NCBI GenBank assembly: GCA_019635485.1
Contig: JAHBZL010000023.1
Location: 1 to 64,000 of the forward strand
Reading direction: 5' to 3'
Source: Piscinibacter sp.
GTDB lineage: Bacteria; Pseudomonadota; Gammaproteobacteria; Burkholderiales; Burkholderiaceae_C
Length of the DNA stretch: 64,000 nt
Numbering within the stretch: the stretch's first letter is position 1; the number at the start of each line of letters is the position of its first letter. Made by a program: the position numbers and the translations under genes. Under the pieces are notes generated by a model. It was given only the letters and a program-made list of their open reading frames with translations. It did not search any database and had not been told where the DNA came from. Shown here in pieces: positions 20,083-35,548 of the stretch.

Positions 20083-20763
20083 CTACTTCTTGCGCGTCTT
20101 CGCCGCCGCGCCGCCGGCCTGGGCCATCGCGTCGCTCATGCCGATCAGCACCCCGCTGACCAGCGCGGCGTAGCTCTCGGCCAGCGTCTGCGCGGCCTTC
20201 ATGCCGGCCGCGCGGCTGTCCCGCATCGCGGTCTGCATCTGGGTCACGAACTGCTCGGCGGTGGTCGCGGCCTTGGCGCCGGACAGCGTCCCGCCGGCCT
20301 GCAGCTTCTCGAGGATTGGTGCCCACTGGTTCGAGGCCTGCGCGCCGGCCGCCTCGGTGGCCTTGCGGATCGCGCCGATGAAGGTGTCCTCCATCGCCTC
20401 CAGGTCGGCCAGGGCCTTCTTCAGGTGCTTCTCGCGCAGGTCCGCGCCCTGGTTGACGAACTGCTGCAGCGCGACCCGGTTCGCCTCGACCGCCTTGACC
20501 AGCGCGTCGTCCATGCCGGCCACGGCCTTGTCGAGCAGGTCCTCGACGTCGACGCCGGCGGTGACGTTCTGGGCCGCCCCGGTCGAGGCCGCCTGCGCCA
20601 CCGTCTTGAGCACCGTGCGGATGTTCTTCAGGCTCAGCTCTCGACCCTGCAGCGCCGCGAGCGTCGCGTCGCCGACGGTCTTGCGCACCTGCTCGGCGCC
20701 CTTGGCGCTGGCGGTGGCGAACATCTCGATCAGAGCGTCCTGGTCGATCCCGGTCTTGGTCAT
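20083..20763 (-). CDS. phasin-like helical protein of unknown function
   Basis: 226-residue soluble protein, almost wholly alpha-helical and Ala-rich. It has several heptad-like stretches ([78 protein letters not shown]) and a basic AAAKTRKK tail. There is no signal peptide or transmembrane segment. The pattern resembles phasins and related granule-coating proteins, but no phasin signature is certain, so the family is left open. It lies upstream of sbcB on the minus strand and is divergent from serC (118-nt gap). Confidence 0.75.
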   Translation of the reverse strand: MTKTGIDQDALIEMFATASAKGAEQVRKTVGDATLAALQGRELSLKNIRTVLKTVAQAASTGAAQNVTAGVDVEDLLDKAVAGMDDALVKAVEANRVALQQFVNQGADLREKHLKKALADLEAMEDTFIGAIRKATEAAGAQASNQWAPILEKLQAGGTLSGAKAATTAEQFVTQMQTAMRDSRAAGMKAAQTLAESYAALVSGVLIGMSDAMAQAGGAAAKTRKK

Positions 20764-20881
20764 GCACGTCTCCTCGGGGTGCTGGTTGGGTGGGCAGCGC
20801 CAATCCTCGCACCGTTGCGCGCCGGACGCCAGCCTTCGGTATGCTGTGCGCCCGCCTCATCCCGACCCCGGAGACCCGTTC

Positions 20882-21964
20882 ATGACCCGCGTTTTCAACT
20901 TCAGCGCCGGCCCGGCCGCCCTGCCCGAGCCCGTGCTGCGCCAGGCCGCCGACGAGATGCTCGACTGGCACGGCTCGGGCATGTCGGTGATGGAGATGAG
21001 CCACCGCGGCAAGGAGTTCATCTCGATCCACGCCGAGGCCGAGGCGCTGGCCCGCGAGCTGCTCGCGGTGCCGTCGAACTACAAGGTGCTGTTCCTGCAG
21101 GGCGGCGCGATCGGCGAGAACGCGATCGTGCCGATGAACCTGCTCGGCGACCGGCCGTCGGCGGACTACGTGGACACCGGCGAGTGGTCCAAGAAGTCGA
21201 TCAAGGAGGCCGGCAAGTACTGCCGCGTCAACGTCGTCGCCAGCGCCAAGGACACGGGCTACACGACGATCCCGAAGCCCGAGACCTGGAAGCTGGACCC
21301 GAACGCCGCCTTCGTGCACGTCTGCTCGAACGAGACCATCGGCGGCGTCCAGTACCACTTCACGCCCGACACGGGGAACGTGCCGCTGGTGGCCGACATG
21401 TCCAGCGACATCATGTCGCGCCCGGTGGAGGTCGCGAAGTACGGCCTGATCTACGCCGGCGCGCAGAAGAACCTCGGACCGGCCGGCCTGACGATCGTCA
21501 TCGTGCGCGAGGACCTGCTCGGGCGCGCGCTGCCGATCACGCCGTCGGCCTTCGACTACAAGCTGCAGGCCGAGGCCGACTCGATGCTGAACACGCCGCC
21601 GACCTACGCGATCTATATCGCCGGCCTGGTGTTCCGCTGGATCAAGGCGCGCGGCGGCCTCGCGGCCATGGCCGAGCACAACCAGGCCAAGGCGGCGGTG
21701 CTGTACGACTTCCTCGCCGCCAGCCGCTTCTACCGCAGCCCGGTCGCGCCGGACTGCCGCTCGCTGATGAACGTGCCGTTCAAGCTCGCCGACGAGACGA
21801 AGGACGAGCTGTTCCTGAAGGGCGCCCAGGCGCGCGGCATGATCCAGCTCAAGGGGCACCGTTCGGTCGGCGGCATGCGTGCCTCGATCTACAACGCGAT
21901 GCCGATCGAGGGCGTGCAGGCGCTGGTGAAGTACATGAAGGAATTCGAGGCCGAACATGGCTGA
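20882..21964 (+). CDS. serC: phosphoserine aminotransferase
   Basis: PLP enzyme converting 3-phosphohydroxypyruvate to phosphoserine; it also acts in pyridoxine synthesis. The 360 residues begin [19 protein letters not shown], carry the Schiff-base Lys196 in [16 protein letters not shown] (E. coli Lys198), and end with the [20 protein letters not shown] block of class-V aminotransferases. The stop codon lies inside the next gene's start region (8-nt overlap with serA), so the two are translationally coupled and supply consecutive serine-pathway steps. Confidence 0.98.
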   Translation: MTRVFNFSAGPAALPEPVLRQAADEMLDWHGSGMSVMEMSHRGKEFISIHAEAEALARELLAVPSNYKVLFLQGGAIGENAIVPMNLLGDRPSADYVDTGEWSKKSIKEAGKYCRVNVVASAKDTGYTTIPKPETWKLDPNAAFVHVCSNETIGGVQYHFTPDTGNVPLVADMSSDIMSRPVEVAKYGLIYAGAQKNLGPAGLTIVIVREDLLGRALPITPSAFDYKLQAEADSMLNTPPTYAIYIAGLVFRWIKARGGLAAMAEHNQAKAAVLYDFLAASRFYRSPVAPDCRSLMNVPFKLADETKDELFLKGAQARGMIQLKGHRSVGGMRASIYNAMPIEGVQALVKYMKEFEAEHG

Positions 21965-23144
21965 GGCGTTCCGGATCCTGGTCCTGAACCAGGTCTCGGC
22001 GACGGGGCTCGCGCGCCTGCCGGCGGAGTCGTACACGGCCGGCAAGGACATCGCCGAGCCCGACGCCATCCTGCTGCGTTCGGCCGACCTGCATTCGATG
22101 GACATCCCGGCCAGCGTGCGCGCCATCGGCCGCGCCGGGGCGGGCACCAACAACATCCCGGTGCCGGCACTGAGCGCGCGCGGCGTGCCGGTGTTCAACA
22201 CGCCGGGCGCCAACGCGAACGCCGTCAAGGAGCTGGTGCTGGCCGGATTGCTCATGGCGGCGCGCCAGCTGCCGGCCGCGCTGGACTTCGTGCGCGGGCT
22301 CGAGCCGACCGCCACCGACCTCGACAAGAAGGTCGAGGACGGCAAGAAGGCCTTCGCCGGCGGGGAACTGGCCGGCCAGACGCTCGGTGTCGTCGGCCTC
22401 GGCAAGATCGGCTGCCTGGTGGCGGACGCGGCGATCAAGCTGGGCATGAACGTGCTCGGGCACGACCCGGAGATCACCGTCGACGCGGCCTGGAGCCTGC
22501 CGGCCCAGGTGCGCAAGGCCAACAGCGTCGCCGAGGTGCTGCGCGGCGCCTCGTTCGTGACCCTGCACGTACCGCTGGTGGCGGCCACGCGCGGGCTGGT
22601 CAACGCCAGCAACGTCGGCCTGATGCGGCCCGGGGCGGTGCTGCTGAACTTCTCGCGCGAGGGCGTGGTCGACGATGCGGCGGTGCTGGCCGCGCTGGAC
22701 AGCGGCGCGCTGGGCCGCTACGTGTGCGACTTCCCGAGCGCCGTCAACCACGGCCACCCGAAGGTGATCGCCCTGCCGCACCTGGGCGCGTCGACGCGCG
22801 AGGCGGAGGAGAACTGCGCCGTGATGGTGGTCGACCAGCTGCGCGACTTCCTCGAGCACGGGAACATCACCAACGCGGTGAACTTCCCCGCGGTCGCGAT
22901 GGCGCGCGAATCGGCCTTCCGGGTCGCGATCGCCAACGCCAACGTGCCGAACATGCTGGGGCAGATCTCCACCGCGATGGCGCGGCACGGCCTGAACATC
23001 CACAACATGGTCAACAAGTCGCGCGGCGACATGGCCTACACGCTGGTCGACGTCGACAGCCCGGTACCGCCGGCTCTGCTGGCCGAACTCGGCGCGATCG
23101 GTGGCGTGCTCTCGGTGCGTTCGCTGCCGGACCGGCAGGGCTGA
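21957..23144 (+). CDS. serA: D-3-phosphoglycerate dehydrogenase, ACT-domain type
   Basis: First enzyme of serine biosynthesis, oxidising 3-phosphoglycerate. The 395-residue product has the D-2-hydroxyacid dehydrogenase NAD-binding loop [16 protein letters not shown] (about 144-159), catalytic Arg234 in [10 protein letters not shown] and His275 in [18 protein letters not shown]-terminal ACT domain (about 320-395, [20 protein letters not shown]...) probably senses serine. The canonical catalytic Glu is not obvious between Arg234 and His275, where the sequence reads [15 protein letters not shown] believe this is usual for the short ACT-only branch. It overlaps serC by 8 nt. Confidence 0.95.
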   Translation: MAEAFRILVLNQVSATGLARLPAESYTAGKDIAEPDAILLRSADLHSMDIPASVRAIGRAGAGTNNIPVPALSARGVPVFNTPGANANAVKELVLAGLLMAARQLPAALDFVRGLEPTATDLDKKVEDGKKAFAGGELAGQTLGVVGLGKIGCLVADAAIKLGMNVLGHDPEITVDAAWSLPAQVRKANSVAEVLRGASFVTLHVPLVAATRGLVNASNVGLMRPGAVLLNFSREGVVDDAAVLAALDSGALGRYVCDFPSAVNHGHPKVIALPHLGASTREAEENCAVMVVDQLRDFLEHGNITNAVNFPAVAMARESAFRVAIANANVPNMLGQISTAMARHGLNIHNMVNKSRGDMAYTLVDVDSPVPPALLAELGAIGGVLSVRSLPDRQG

Positions 23145-23156
23145 GGAGGCCCCGGG

Positions 23157-26591
<3,435 letters not shown>

Positions 26592-26631
26592 TCGTTTCGC
26601 CGCCCCTGCCACCTCCGGAAAGGCTCCCGCC

Positions 26632-29340
<2,709 letters not shown>

Positions 29341-29353
29341 GCGAGGCGCCGGG

Positions 29354-29824
29354 CTACAGCGCCTGCTTGCGCACCTCCACGCCGGCAGGCGTGCAGATGC
29401 GGATCACCCGGTAGCGTCCGATCTGGCGCCCGTTGCAGCGGTAGCGCTGCTCGAAGTACCAGCCGATGCCGCGGCGCAGCGCCGCCTCGGTGAACCACTC
29501 CAGCACGTGCAGCCGCGTGAAGCCGTGCCCGCCGTGGTAGTCGAGGAACCGGCCGCGGCCGTCGACGGTGAAGGTGCCGGCGCGCCCGGGCGTGATCGTC
29601 TCGAGCGCCCGCCGCACGTTGCCCTGGTGCTCGGACTGGTACTCCGGCCGGAGGTCGCTGTTCTGCATCATGCGCCCGTAGATGCGCGGGTTGCCGAACG
29701 ACTCGACGATCTCGGTGCCCGCGTAGCTGGACGGATCGCGGTCGCCGCCGACCTCCATCGTCGCGATCCATTCGAGCGGATTGCGGCGCCTCAGGTTCTC
29801 TACCCGGATGCGGTTCAGCGCCAC
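29354..29824 (-). CDS. conserved-looking protein of unknown function
   Basis: 156-residue soluble protein that I do not recognise. It starts with GTG (29824), supported by a GGAGG 7 nt upstream. Features: a basic N-terminus (NRIRVENLRRRNPLEW), a charged middle with NPRIYGRMMQNSDLRPEYQSEHQG, and an aromatic/His-rich stretch FLDYHGGHGFTRLHVLEWFTEAALRRGIGWYFEQRYRCNG. There is no signal peptide or membrane segment. It is convergent with acnA (13-nt gap) and divergent from the AlkC-like gene. Codon use matches its neighbours, so it is probably a real vertically inherited gene. Confidence 0.7.
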   Translation of the reverse strand: MALNRIRVENLRRRNPLEWIATMEVGGDRDPSSYAGTEIVESFGNPRIYGRMMQNSDLRPEYQSEHQGNVRRALETITPGRAGTFTVDGRGRFLDYHGGHGFTRLHVLEWFTEAALRRGIGWYFEQRYRCNGRQIGRYRVIRICTPAGVEVRKQAL

Positions 29825-29907
29825 CTTCGTTCCTCCATGCGGCCCGGCTGCGCGCCATCATGCCGCAGGCATCGATGCATCGCCAGCGACGCTATGCTCG
29901 CGCGGCG

Positions 29908-31038
29908 ATGGCCGAACCGTTCAAGAACCTGATCAACGCGGCGACCGTGGAATCCGCGGCGCGGCACCTGGGCCACCACTGCCGTGCCTTCGACGCGCAG
30001 CGGTTCCGCGCCCTCGCGCTCGACGGCCTGGACAGGCTCGAGTTCAAGGCCCGCGCCCGGCACCTGTGCGCGGCGCTCGATCTCACGCTGCCGGCCGACT
30101 TCGGCGCGGCCTGCACGGCCCTCGAGGCCGCGCTCGCGCCGGTGCGCGGCGACGAGGCACTCGGCGAGTTCCATGCGCGCGACGACGGCCTCGCCGGCTG
30201 GGTGGTGTGGCCGCTGACCGAGTACGTCGCGCGGCGCGGGCTGGAAGAGCCCGAGCGGGCGCTCGCCGCACTGCATGCACTGACGCAGCGCTTCAGCGCC
30301 GAATGGGCGATCCGCCCGTTCATCGAACGGCATCCCGACCTGGCCTTCGCGACACTGGCCGCGTGGACGCGCGACCCGAGCCCGCACGTGCGGCGCCTGG
30401 TCAGCGAAGGCAGCCGCCCGCGCCTGCCCTGGGGCCTGCAGCTGAAAGGCCTGATCGCCGACCCGGCGCCGACGCTGCCGCTGCTCGCGGCCCTGCAGGA
30501 CGACCCCAGCGAGTACGTGCGGCGCAGTGTCGCGAACCACCTGAACGACATCGCGAAGGACCACCCGGGGCTGGTCGCCGACTGGCTGGAGCGCCACCTT
30601 CCCGGCGCACCGCCCGCGCGCCGCACCCTGCTGCGCCATGCCAGCCGCACGCTGGTCAAGCGTGGCGACCCGCGGGTGCTGAAGGCCTGGGGCCTGGGCC
30701 GGCCGCTGGCCGGGCACGCGACCCTGCGCGTCGCCCCGCGGCGCATCGTGCTCGGCGGCGCGGTGACGCTCGAGCTGGAGCTGGTGTCCAGCGGCCGGCG
30801 TGCGCAGCCGCTGGTGATCGACTACGCCGTGCACCACGTGAAGGCCAACGGAAGCCGCTCACCCAAGGTGTTCAAGGGCTGGACCCTCGAGCTGCCGGCC
30901 GGCGCCACACGCTGCCTGACGAAGACCCATGCCGTGCGGCCGATCACGACCCGCACCTACCACGCCGGCCGCCACGAGGTCGACGTGCGGATCAACGGCG
31001 AAGTCTGTGCGCAGGCCTTCTTCGACCTGCGCCTGTAG
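29908..31038 (+). CDS. AlkC-like DNA alkylation-repair glycosylase
   Basis: 376-residue protein with an N-terminal HEAT-like helical solenoid (about 1-270; for example VESAARHLGHHCRAFDAQRF, SEYVRRSVANHLNDIAKDHPGLV, LLRHASRTLVKRGDPRVLKAWG) and a C-terminal all-beta domain (about 280-376, LRVAPRRIVLGGAVTLELELVS...VDVRINGEVCAQAFFDLRL). This layout is that of AlkC enzymes, which remove 3-methyladenine-type lesions without base flipping and carry an Ig-like C-terminal domain. The ATG at 29908 is preferred; upstream codons are basic and lack a ribosome site. A single gene, divergent from the unknown protein. Confidence 0.88.
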   Translation: MAEPFKNLINAATVESAARHLGHHCRAFDAQRFRALALDGLDRLEFKARARHLCAALDLTLPADFGAACTALEAALAPVRGDEALGEFHARDDGLAGWVVWPLTEYVARRGLEEPERALAALHALTQRFSAEWAIRPFIERHPDLAFATLAAWTRDPSPHVRRLVSEGSRPRLPWGLQLKGLIADPAPTLPLLAALQDDPSEYVRRSVANHLNDIAKDHPGLVADWLERHLPGAPPARRTLLRHASRTLVKRGDPRVLKAWGLGRPLAGHATLRVAPRRIVLGGAVTLELELVSSGRRAQPLVIDYAVHHVKANGSRSPKVFKGWTLELPAGATRCLTKTHAVRPITTRTYHAGRHEVDVRINGEVCAQAFFDLRL

Positions 31039-31065
31039 CCTGGATCGGCGCGATCGACGCGGCCA

Positions 31066-31416
31066 TCAGCCGAACAGGCGCGCCCAGTCCGCGGCGTCGA
31101 ACCCGACCCGCAACTGGGCGCCGCGCACCAGCACCGGCCGGCGGATCACGCTCGGCTGCTCGAGCATCAGCGCCCGCGCGCTCGCGGCGTCGTGCACCGC
31201 CGCCTGGCGGGCCGCATCGAGCTTGCGCCAGGTCGTCCCCTTGCGGTTCAGCAGTGCCTCCCAGCCCAGCGCGGCGATCCAGCCGTCCAGCAGCGCGGTC
31301 GGCACGCCCTGCTTCTTGTAGTCGTGGAACTGGTGGTCGGCGCCGCGTTCGGCCAGCCAGGCGCGTGCCTTCTTGACGGTGTCGCAGTTCGGGATGCCGT
31401 AGAGCGTGGTCGTCAT
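31066..31416 (-). CDS. ArsC/Spx-family reductase-like protein (YffB type)
   Basis: 116-residue thioredoxin-fold protein: TTLYGIPNCDTVKKARAWL with a single active-site Cys11 (CxxV rather than CxxC), DYKKQGVP, and a C-terminal PSVIRRPVLVRG cis-Pro segment. These features place it in the arsenate-reductase-like ArsC/YffB branch rather than true detoxifying ArsC. A specific reductase role, such as glutathione-dependent thiol reduction, is inferred. Its start overlaps the stop of the upstream lipoprotein gene (ATGA), so the two are expressed together. Confidence 0.88.
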   Translation of the reverse strand: MTTTLYGIPNCDTVKKARAWLAERGADHQFHDYKKQGVPTALLDGWIAALGWEALLNRKGTTWRKLDAARQAAVHDAASARALMLEQPSVIRRPVLVRGAQLRVGFDAADWARLFG

Positions 31417-31940
31417 CGGCGGGGCAGGAACAGGGACGTCAGCTGATCCTTGTCGCAGATCGGGTCGGGGTAGTAGCCGGTGTCGACCACCTGCCCCTGC
31501 GGGTTGATGCCGACCTGGAACCACTGGCAGAACAGGCTGTCGTAGCGGTACGACCAGACCACCTGGTTCTGCCAGCCGATGACGCTGCGCTCCGACGGGC
31601 TGCCGAGCGTGCGGCGCAGTTCGTCCTGGCTGATGCCGGCGCGGATCGCGTTGAACTGCTTCTCGGTCAGCACCTGCTGCGTGCCGAGCAGCGCGCCGCG
31701 GGCGTCGAAGTCCAGCATCCAGGTGTGCTTGCCCATCGGGCCGCGCGCGTACTCGAGGCGGCGTCCGCCGTCGGGCAGCGGGTACTCGGCCGTCGGCGGG
31801 CCGAGCGTCGCGCGCACCGAATCGGCCGAGCTGCCGGGCGCCAGCCGCGTGGGGTCGGTGGCGCAGCCGGCCATGCCGACGGCCAGGCCGAGGGCAAGCG
31901 CAATGGGGAAGAGGCGCGGCGGAACGTTGAGTTCGACCAT
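31413..31940 (-). CDS. BamE/SmpA-like outer-membrane lipoprotein
   Basis: 175-residue lipoprotein precursor with a hydrophobic signal and lipobox MAGC (followed by ATDP). Two BamE-like repeats can be seen: APGSSADSVRATLGPPTAEYPLPDGGRRLEYARGP and AGISQDELRRTLGSPSERSVIGWQNQVVWSYRYDS, each a short helix plus G-x-P then aromatic strands. BamE assists beta-barrel insertion, but this is probably a paralogue, since true BamE is shorter and usually sits by fur. It is coupled by a 4-nt overlap to the ArsC-like gene and is divergent from the MBL hydrolase gene. Confidence 0.8.
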   Translation of the reverse strand: MVELNVPPRLFPIALALGLAVGMAGCATDPTRLAPGSSADSVRATLGPPTAEYPLPDGGRRLEYARGPMGKHTWMLDFDARGALLGTQQVLTEKQFNAIRAGISQDELRRTLGSPSERSVIGWQNQVVWSYRYDSLFCQWFQVGINPQGQVVDTGYYPDPICDKDQLTSLFLPRR

Positions 31941-32036
31941 GGTTCGCTCCGGAAGGACGGATCGGGATTGTGATCGCGCCGGCGCGCGCAGGTTCGCCCT
32001 CCTAGAATCGTCCCTCCCCCTGCCGCGCCCTTGCCC

Positions 32037-33005
32037 ATGCCCCCGCTGCCGCCCTATGTCGAGTCCCTCGGCGATGGCATCCACGCCATCGACACCGGCT
32101 TCCACCGCGACCACTTCGACGCCAGCTACCTGATCGTCGAGAACGGCCGCGCCGCCTTCGTCGACACCGGCACGAACTTCGCGGTGCCGCGCCTGCTCGG
32201 CGCGCTGGCGGCGCTCGGCCTCGCGCCGGAGGACGTCGACCACGTCATCCCGACGCACGTGCACCTGGACCATGCCGGCGGCGTCGGCCTGCTGATGACG
32301 CACCTGCCGGCCGCCACCGCGTGGGTGCATCCGCGCGGCGCGCGCCACCTGATCGATCCGTCCGCGCTGGTGACCGGCGCGACGGCGGTCTACGGCGAGG
32401 CCGAGATGGCCCGGTCGTACGGGCAGATCGTCGGCGTGCCGGCCGGGCGCGTGCGCGAAACCGCCGACGGCATGACGATCGACCTGGCCGGCCGCCCGCT
32501 GCTGGCGATCGACACCCCCGGGCACGCACGCCACCACCACTGCCTGTGGGACGCGCGCAGCCGGGGCTGGTTCACCGGCGACACCTTCGGGCTGAGCTAC
32601 CGCGAGTTCGACACCGCGCGGGGCCCCTGGCTGCTGCCGACCACGACCCCGGTGCAGTTCGAGCCGGCCGCGCTGCGCGCCTCGGTGCAGCGCCTGCTGT
32701 CCTACGACCCGACCTGCATGTACCTGACCCACTTCAGCCGCGTCGGCGACGTCGCCCGCCTGGGCGCCGACCTGCTGGCGCAGCTCGACGCGATGGTCGC
32801 GCTCGGCCGTGCGCTGCGCGATGCGCCGGACCGGCATGCGGCGCTGCAGCGCGGCCTGCTCGACCTGTACGTCGAGCGGGTCGCCCGCCACGGCTGCAGC
32901 TTCACGCGCGAGCGCATCGCCGAGCTGCTCGCGATCGACATCGAGCTGAACGCCCAGGGCATGGGCATCTGGCTCGACAAGGAACGCGAGAAGGCGGCGG
33001 CATGA
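32037..33005 (+). CDS. MBL-fold metallo-hydrolase
   Basis: 322-residue metallo-beta-lactamase-fold hydrolase with the metal-binding THVHLDHAGG (His74, His76, Asp78, His79), a later TPGHARHHHCLW (third His) and FTGDTFGLSYREFD (bridging Asp), then a C-terminal His in LTHFSRVG. Two metals are therefore likely. The substrate is unknown; relatives include glyoxalase-II-like and thioesterase-like enzymes. The ATG at 32037 is chosen over an in-frame TTG at 32031. An SDR and a GFA-family gene follow on the same strand with gaps of 40 and 4 nt, so the three are probably one operon. Confidence 0.9.
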   Translation: MPPLPPYVESLGDGIHAIDTGFHRDHFDASYLIVENGRAAFVDTGTNFAVPRLLGALAALGLAPEDVDHVIPTHVHLDHAGGVGLLMTHLPAATAWVHPRGARHLIDPSALVTGATAVYGEAEMARSYGQIVGVPAGRVRETADGMTIDLAGRPLLAIDTPGHARHHHCLWDARSRGWFTGDTFGLSYREFDTARGPWLLPTTTPVQFEPAALRASVQRLLSYDPTCMYLTHFSRVGDVARLGADLLAQLDAMVALGRALRDAPDRHAALQRGLLDLYVERVARHGCSFTRERIAELLAIDIELNAQGMGIWLDKEREKAAA

Positions 33006-33045
33006 GGCACGCTGTGTCAACCAGTTCATGCAACGAGGGGCGGTC

Positions 33046-33801
33046 ATGAGCGGCGCCGCCATCGTCACCGGCGCGGCGCAGGGCATCGGCGCGGCCTGCG
33101 TGCGCCGGCTCGTGGCCGACGGCGCGCCCGTCGCGCTGTGGGATGTCGACGCGCGCGCCGGCCAGGCGCTGGCCGACGAACTGGCCGCCGGCGGCGCGCA
33201 CACGCTGTTCTGCCGCTGCGACGTGTCGCGCAAGGCCGACGTGGACGCCGCGCTGGCCGCCACCGAAGCGGCGCTCGGCCCGGTCGGCGCGCTGGTCAAC
33301 AACGCCGGCATCTTCCGCGCGGCCGATTTCCTCGAGGTCACGGAGGCCGACTGGGACGCGGTGATCGCGGTCAACCTGAAGGGCGCGTTCCTGGTCGGCC
33401 AGGCCGCCGCGCGCGCGATGGCGGCCCACGGCGGCGGGGCCATCGTCAACATGAGCTCGGTCAACGGCGTGATGGCGATCCCGTCGATCGCGAGCTACAA
33501 CGCGAGCAAGGGCGGCATCGACCAGCTCACCCGCGCGATGGCGCTGGCCCTGGCCGACCGGGGCATCCGCGTCAACGCGGTGGCGCCCGGCACGATCGCC
33601 ACCGAACTCGCCCGCTCCGCCGTGCTCGGCAGCGACGAGGCACGCCAGCGCATCATGAGCCGCACGCCGCTGCGCCGGCTCGGCGAGCCGGCCGAGATCG
33701 CGTCGGTCGTGGCCTTCCTGCTCAGCGACGACGCGAGCTACCTGACCGGCGAGATCGTCTACGCGGACGGCGGGCGCCGCGCCCTCAACTACACGGTGTG
33801 A
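33046..33801 (+). CDS. SDR-family NAD(P)-dependent oxidoreductase
   Basis: 251-residue classical short-chain dehydrogenase. The cofactor loop TGAAQGIG (8-15), Asp33-like residue in LWDVD (suggesting NAD preference), NNAG at 85-88, catalytic Ser138, Tyr151 and Lys155 (in NMSSVNG and YNASKGG), and the C-terminal YLTGEIVYADGG are all present. The ATG at 33046 follows a GAGGGG; six more in-frame codons upstream (33028) are less likely. It lies between the MBL hydrolase and the GFA gene; the substrate is not predictable. Confidence 0.92.
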   Translation: MSGAAIVTGAAQGIGAACVRRLVADGAPVALWDVDARAGQALADELAAGGAHTLFCRCDVSRKADVDAALAATEAALGPVGALVNNAGIFRAADFLEVTEADWDAVIAVNLKGAFLVGQAAARAMAAHGGGAIVNMSSVNGVMAIPSIASYNASKGGIDQLTRAMALALADRGIRVNAVAPGTIATELARSAVLGSDEARQRIMSRTPLRRLGEPAEIASVVAFLLSDDASYLTGEIVYADGGRRALNYTV

Positions 33802-33805
33802 CCCG

Positions 33806-34288
33806 ATGAGCGATGCGCCCCTGACCCTGTCCGGCGGCTGCCTGTGCGGCGCGGTGCGCTACACGGTCACCACCGAGTCCGACCAGGCCTACTACTGCCA
33901 CTGCCGGATGTGCCAGCTCGCGTTCGGCAATACCCGCGTGCCCTGGGTCAACGTGCTGCAGCGGAAGATCGCGTGGCAGGGCATGCCGAAGGAGTACGCC
34001 TCCTCGACGTTCGCGCGGCGCGGGTTCTGCGGCACCTGCGGCACGCCGCTGAGCTTCGCCTACGTCGGCTCGGAACGCATGGACCTCGCGGTCGGCAGCC
34101 TGGACGAGCCGGGCGCGCTGCGGCCGGTGTCGCACTTCGCGATCGAGTCGCGCGTCGAGCGCTGGCATGCGGACGATGGCCTGCCCGGCGATCGACTCGA
34201 CACCAGCGAGCGCCTGGCGCAGCGCTGGAAGGACGCCTACGGCGACGACGTCGTGCCGGGCGTCGACGCGGTGCGCCGACGCGGCTGA
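33806..34288 (+). CDS. GFA-family zinc-binding protein
   Basis: 160-residue protein of the glutathione-dependent formaldehyde-activating (GFA/Mss4-like) fold. Cysteines fall in the family pattern: GGCLCGAVRY (Cys12, Cys14), CHCRMC (Cys31, Cys33, Cys36) and FCGTCGTPLSF (Cys75, Cys78), which bind structural and catalytic zinc. Most members have no proven function. It starts 4 nt after the SDR stop, so it belongs to that operon, and is convergent with the MFS gene (18-nt gap). Confidence 0.9.
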   Translation: MSDAPLTLSGGCLCGAVRYTVTTESDQAYYCHCRMCQLAFGNTRVPWVNVLQRKIAWQGMPKEYASSTFARRGFCGTCGTPLSFAYVGSERMDLAVGSLDEPGALRPVSHFAIESRVERWHADDGLPGDRLDTSERLAQRWKDAYGDDVVPGVDAVRRRG

Positions 34289-34306
34289 GCGGCGCGCTCC
34301 CGCGTC

Positions 34307-35548
34307 CTAGGCCGGAACGATGGCGCGCGGCGGCAGCGCCTTCTCGCGGATCGGCAGGTGCACGAGCGCCGCGCCGACGGCCAGCAGGATGTCGGCGTAC
34401 CACATCCAGTCGTAACTGCCGGTCGCCTCGAAGGCCTTGCCACCGAAGTAGGCGCCGAGGAAGCCGCCCACCTGGTGCGCCAGCATCACGAAGCCGAACA
34501 GCGTGGCCATGTTGGCGGGGCCGAAGAACTTGGCCACCAGCCCGACCGTCGGCGGCACGGTCGACAGGAAGGTCAGGCCCAGCACGGCGGCGAACAGCAG
34601 CATCGTCACCTCGGTCTTCGGCGCGAGCAGGAACACCAGCACCGCCAGGCCGCGCGTCGCATAGACCAGCGACAGCAGCGACTTCATGCGCCAGCGGCCC
34701 ACCGCCCAGCCCATCGCGAAGCTGCCGATGATGTTGAACAGGCCGATCACCGCCAGCGACCAGGCCCCGACGGCCGGCGGCAGCGAGCAGGCCGCGACCA
34801 CGCCGGGCAGGTGGGTGGCGATGAACGCGACGTGGAAGCCGCAGACGAAGAAACCCGCGGCGAGCAGCCGGTAGCTGCGGTCCGCGAAGGCCTGCCGGAT
34901 CGCGGCCCCGGTGGACAGCGGCGGCGTCGCCGTGGCGGCAGCGGCGGTCGCCGCGCCGGCCTGGCGCGCACTGCCGCGCAGCACCCAGGCGGCCGGCAGC
35001 GCCAGCAGCGTCAGCGCCGCCAGGCTCTGCAGCGACACCACCCAGCCGGCCGCCGCGGTGATGCCCTGCGCGATCGGCGCGAACACGAACTGGCCGAACG
35101 AGCCGCCGGCGTTGACGATCCCGCTGGCCATGCCGCGCCGCTCCGCCGGCACCAGCCGGGTCGTCGCGGCCATCAGCACCGAGGGCCCGGCCATGCCGGC
35201 GCCGCCGGCGGCCAGCACGCCGATCGCCAGCACCAGCCCGGCGGTCGTCGTCATGAACGGAATCAGCGCCGTGCCCAGCGCGACCAGCAGCACGCCGGCC
35301 AGCAGCACGCGCCCGGCGCCGATGCGGTCGGCGACCATGCCGGCGAACGGCTGCGTCAGCCCCCACCAGAGCTGGCCGAAGGCGAAGGCCAGGCTGATGC
35401 TCGCGAGGCCGAGCCCGGTCTGCGTGTTGATGGCGCCGAGGTACAGGCCCATCGACTGGCGGGCGCCCATCGTCAGCGCGAAGGTGCCGGCCGCCGCCAG
35501 CAGCACCAGGGCCACGGAAGGCGCGTGGCGCCGCAGGGTGTCATTCAT
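34307..35548 (-). CDS. MFS transporter
   Basis: 413-residue major facilitator with twelve hydrophobic segments. The loop-2/3 region reads PFAGMVADRIGAGRVLLAG, a form of the MFS signature (D-R-x-G-x-R). A hydrophilic central loop (VLRGSARQAGAATAAAATATPPLSTG) separates the halves. It resembles the CynX/NimT and oxalate/formate-like antiporters in pattern, but the substrate is unassigned. Its start overlaps the end of the upstream marR gene by 8 nt, a common arrangement for drug or aromatic-acid exporters under MarR control. Confidence 0.92.
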   Translation of the reverse strand: MNDTLRRHAPSVALVLLAAAGTFALTMGARQSMGLYLGAINTQTGLGLASISLAFAFGQLWWGLTQPFAGMVADRIGAGRVLLAGVLLVALGTALIPFMTTTAGLVLAIGVLAAGGAGMAGPSVLMAATTRLVPAERRGMASGIVNAGGSFGQFVFAPIAQGITAAAGWVVSLQSLAALTLLALPAAWVLRGSARQAGAATAAAATATPPLSTGAAIRQAFADRSYRLLAAGFFVCGFHVAFIATHLPGVVAACSLPPAVGAWSLAVIGLFNIIGSFAMGWAVGRWRMKSLLSLVYATRGLAVLVFLLAPKTEVTMLLFAAVLGLTFLSTVPPTVGLVAKFFGPANMATLFGFVMLAHQVGGFLGAYFGGKAFEATGSYDWMWYADILLAVGAALVHLPIREKALPPRAIVPA

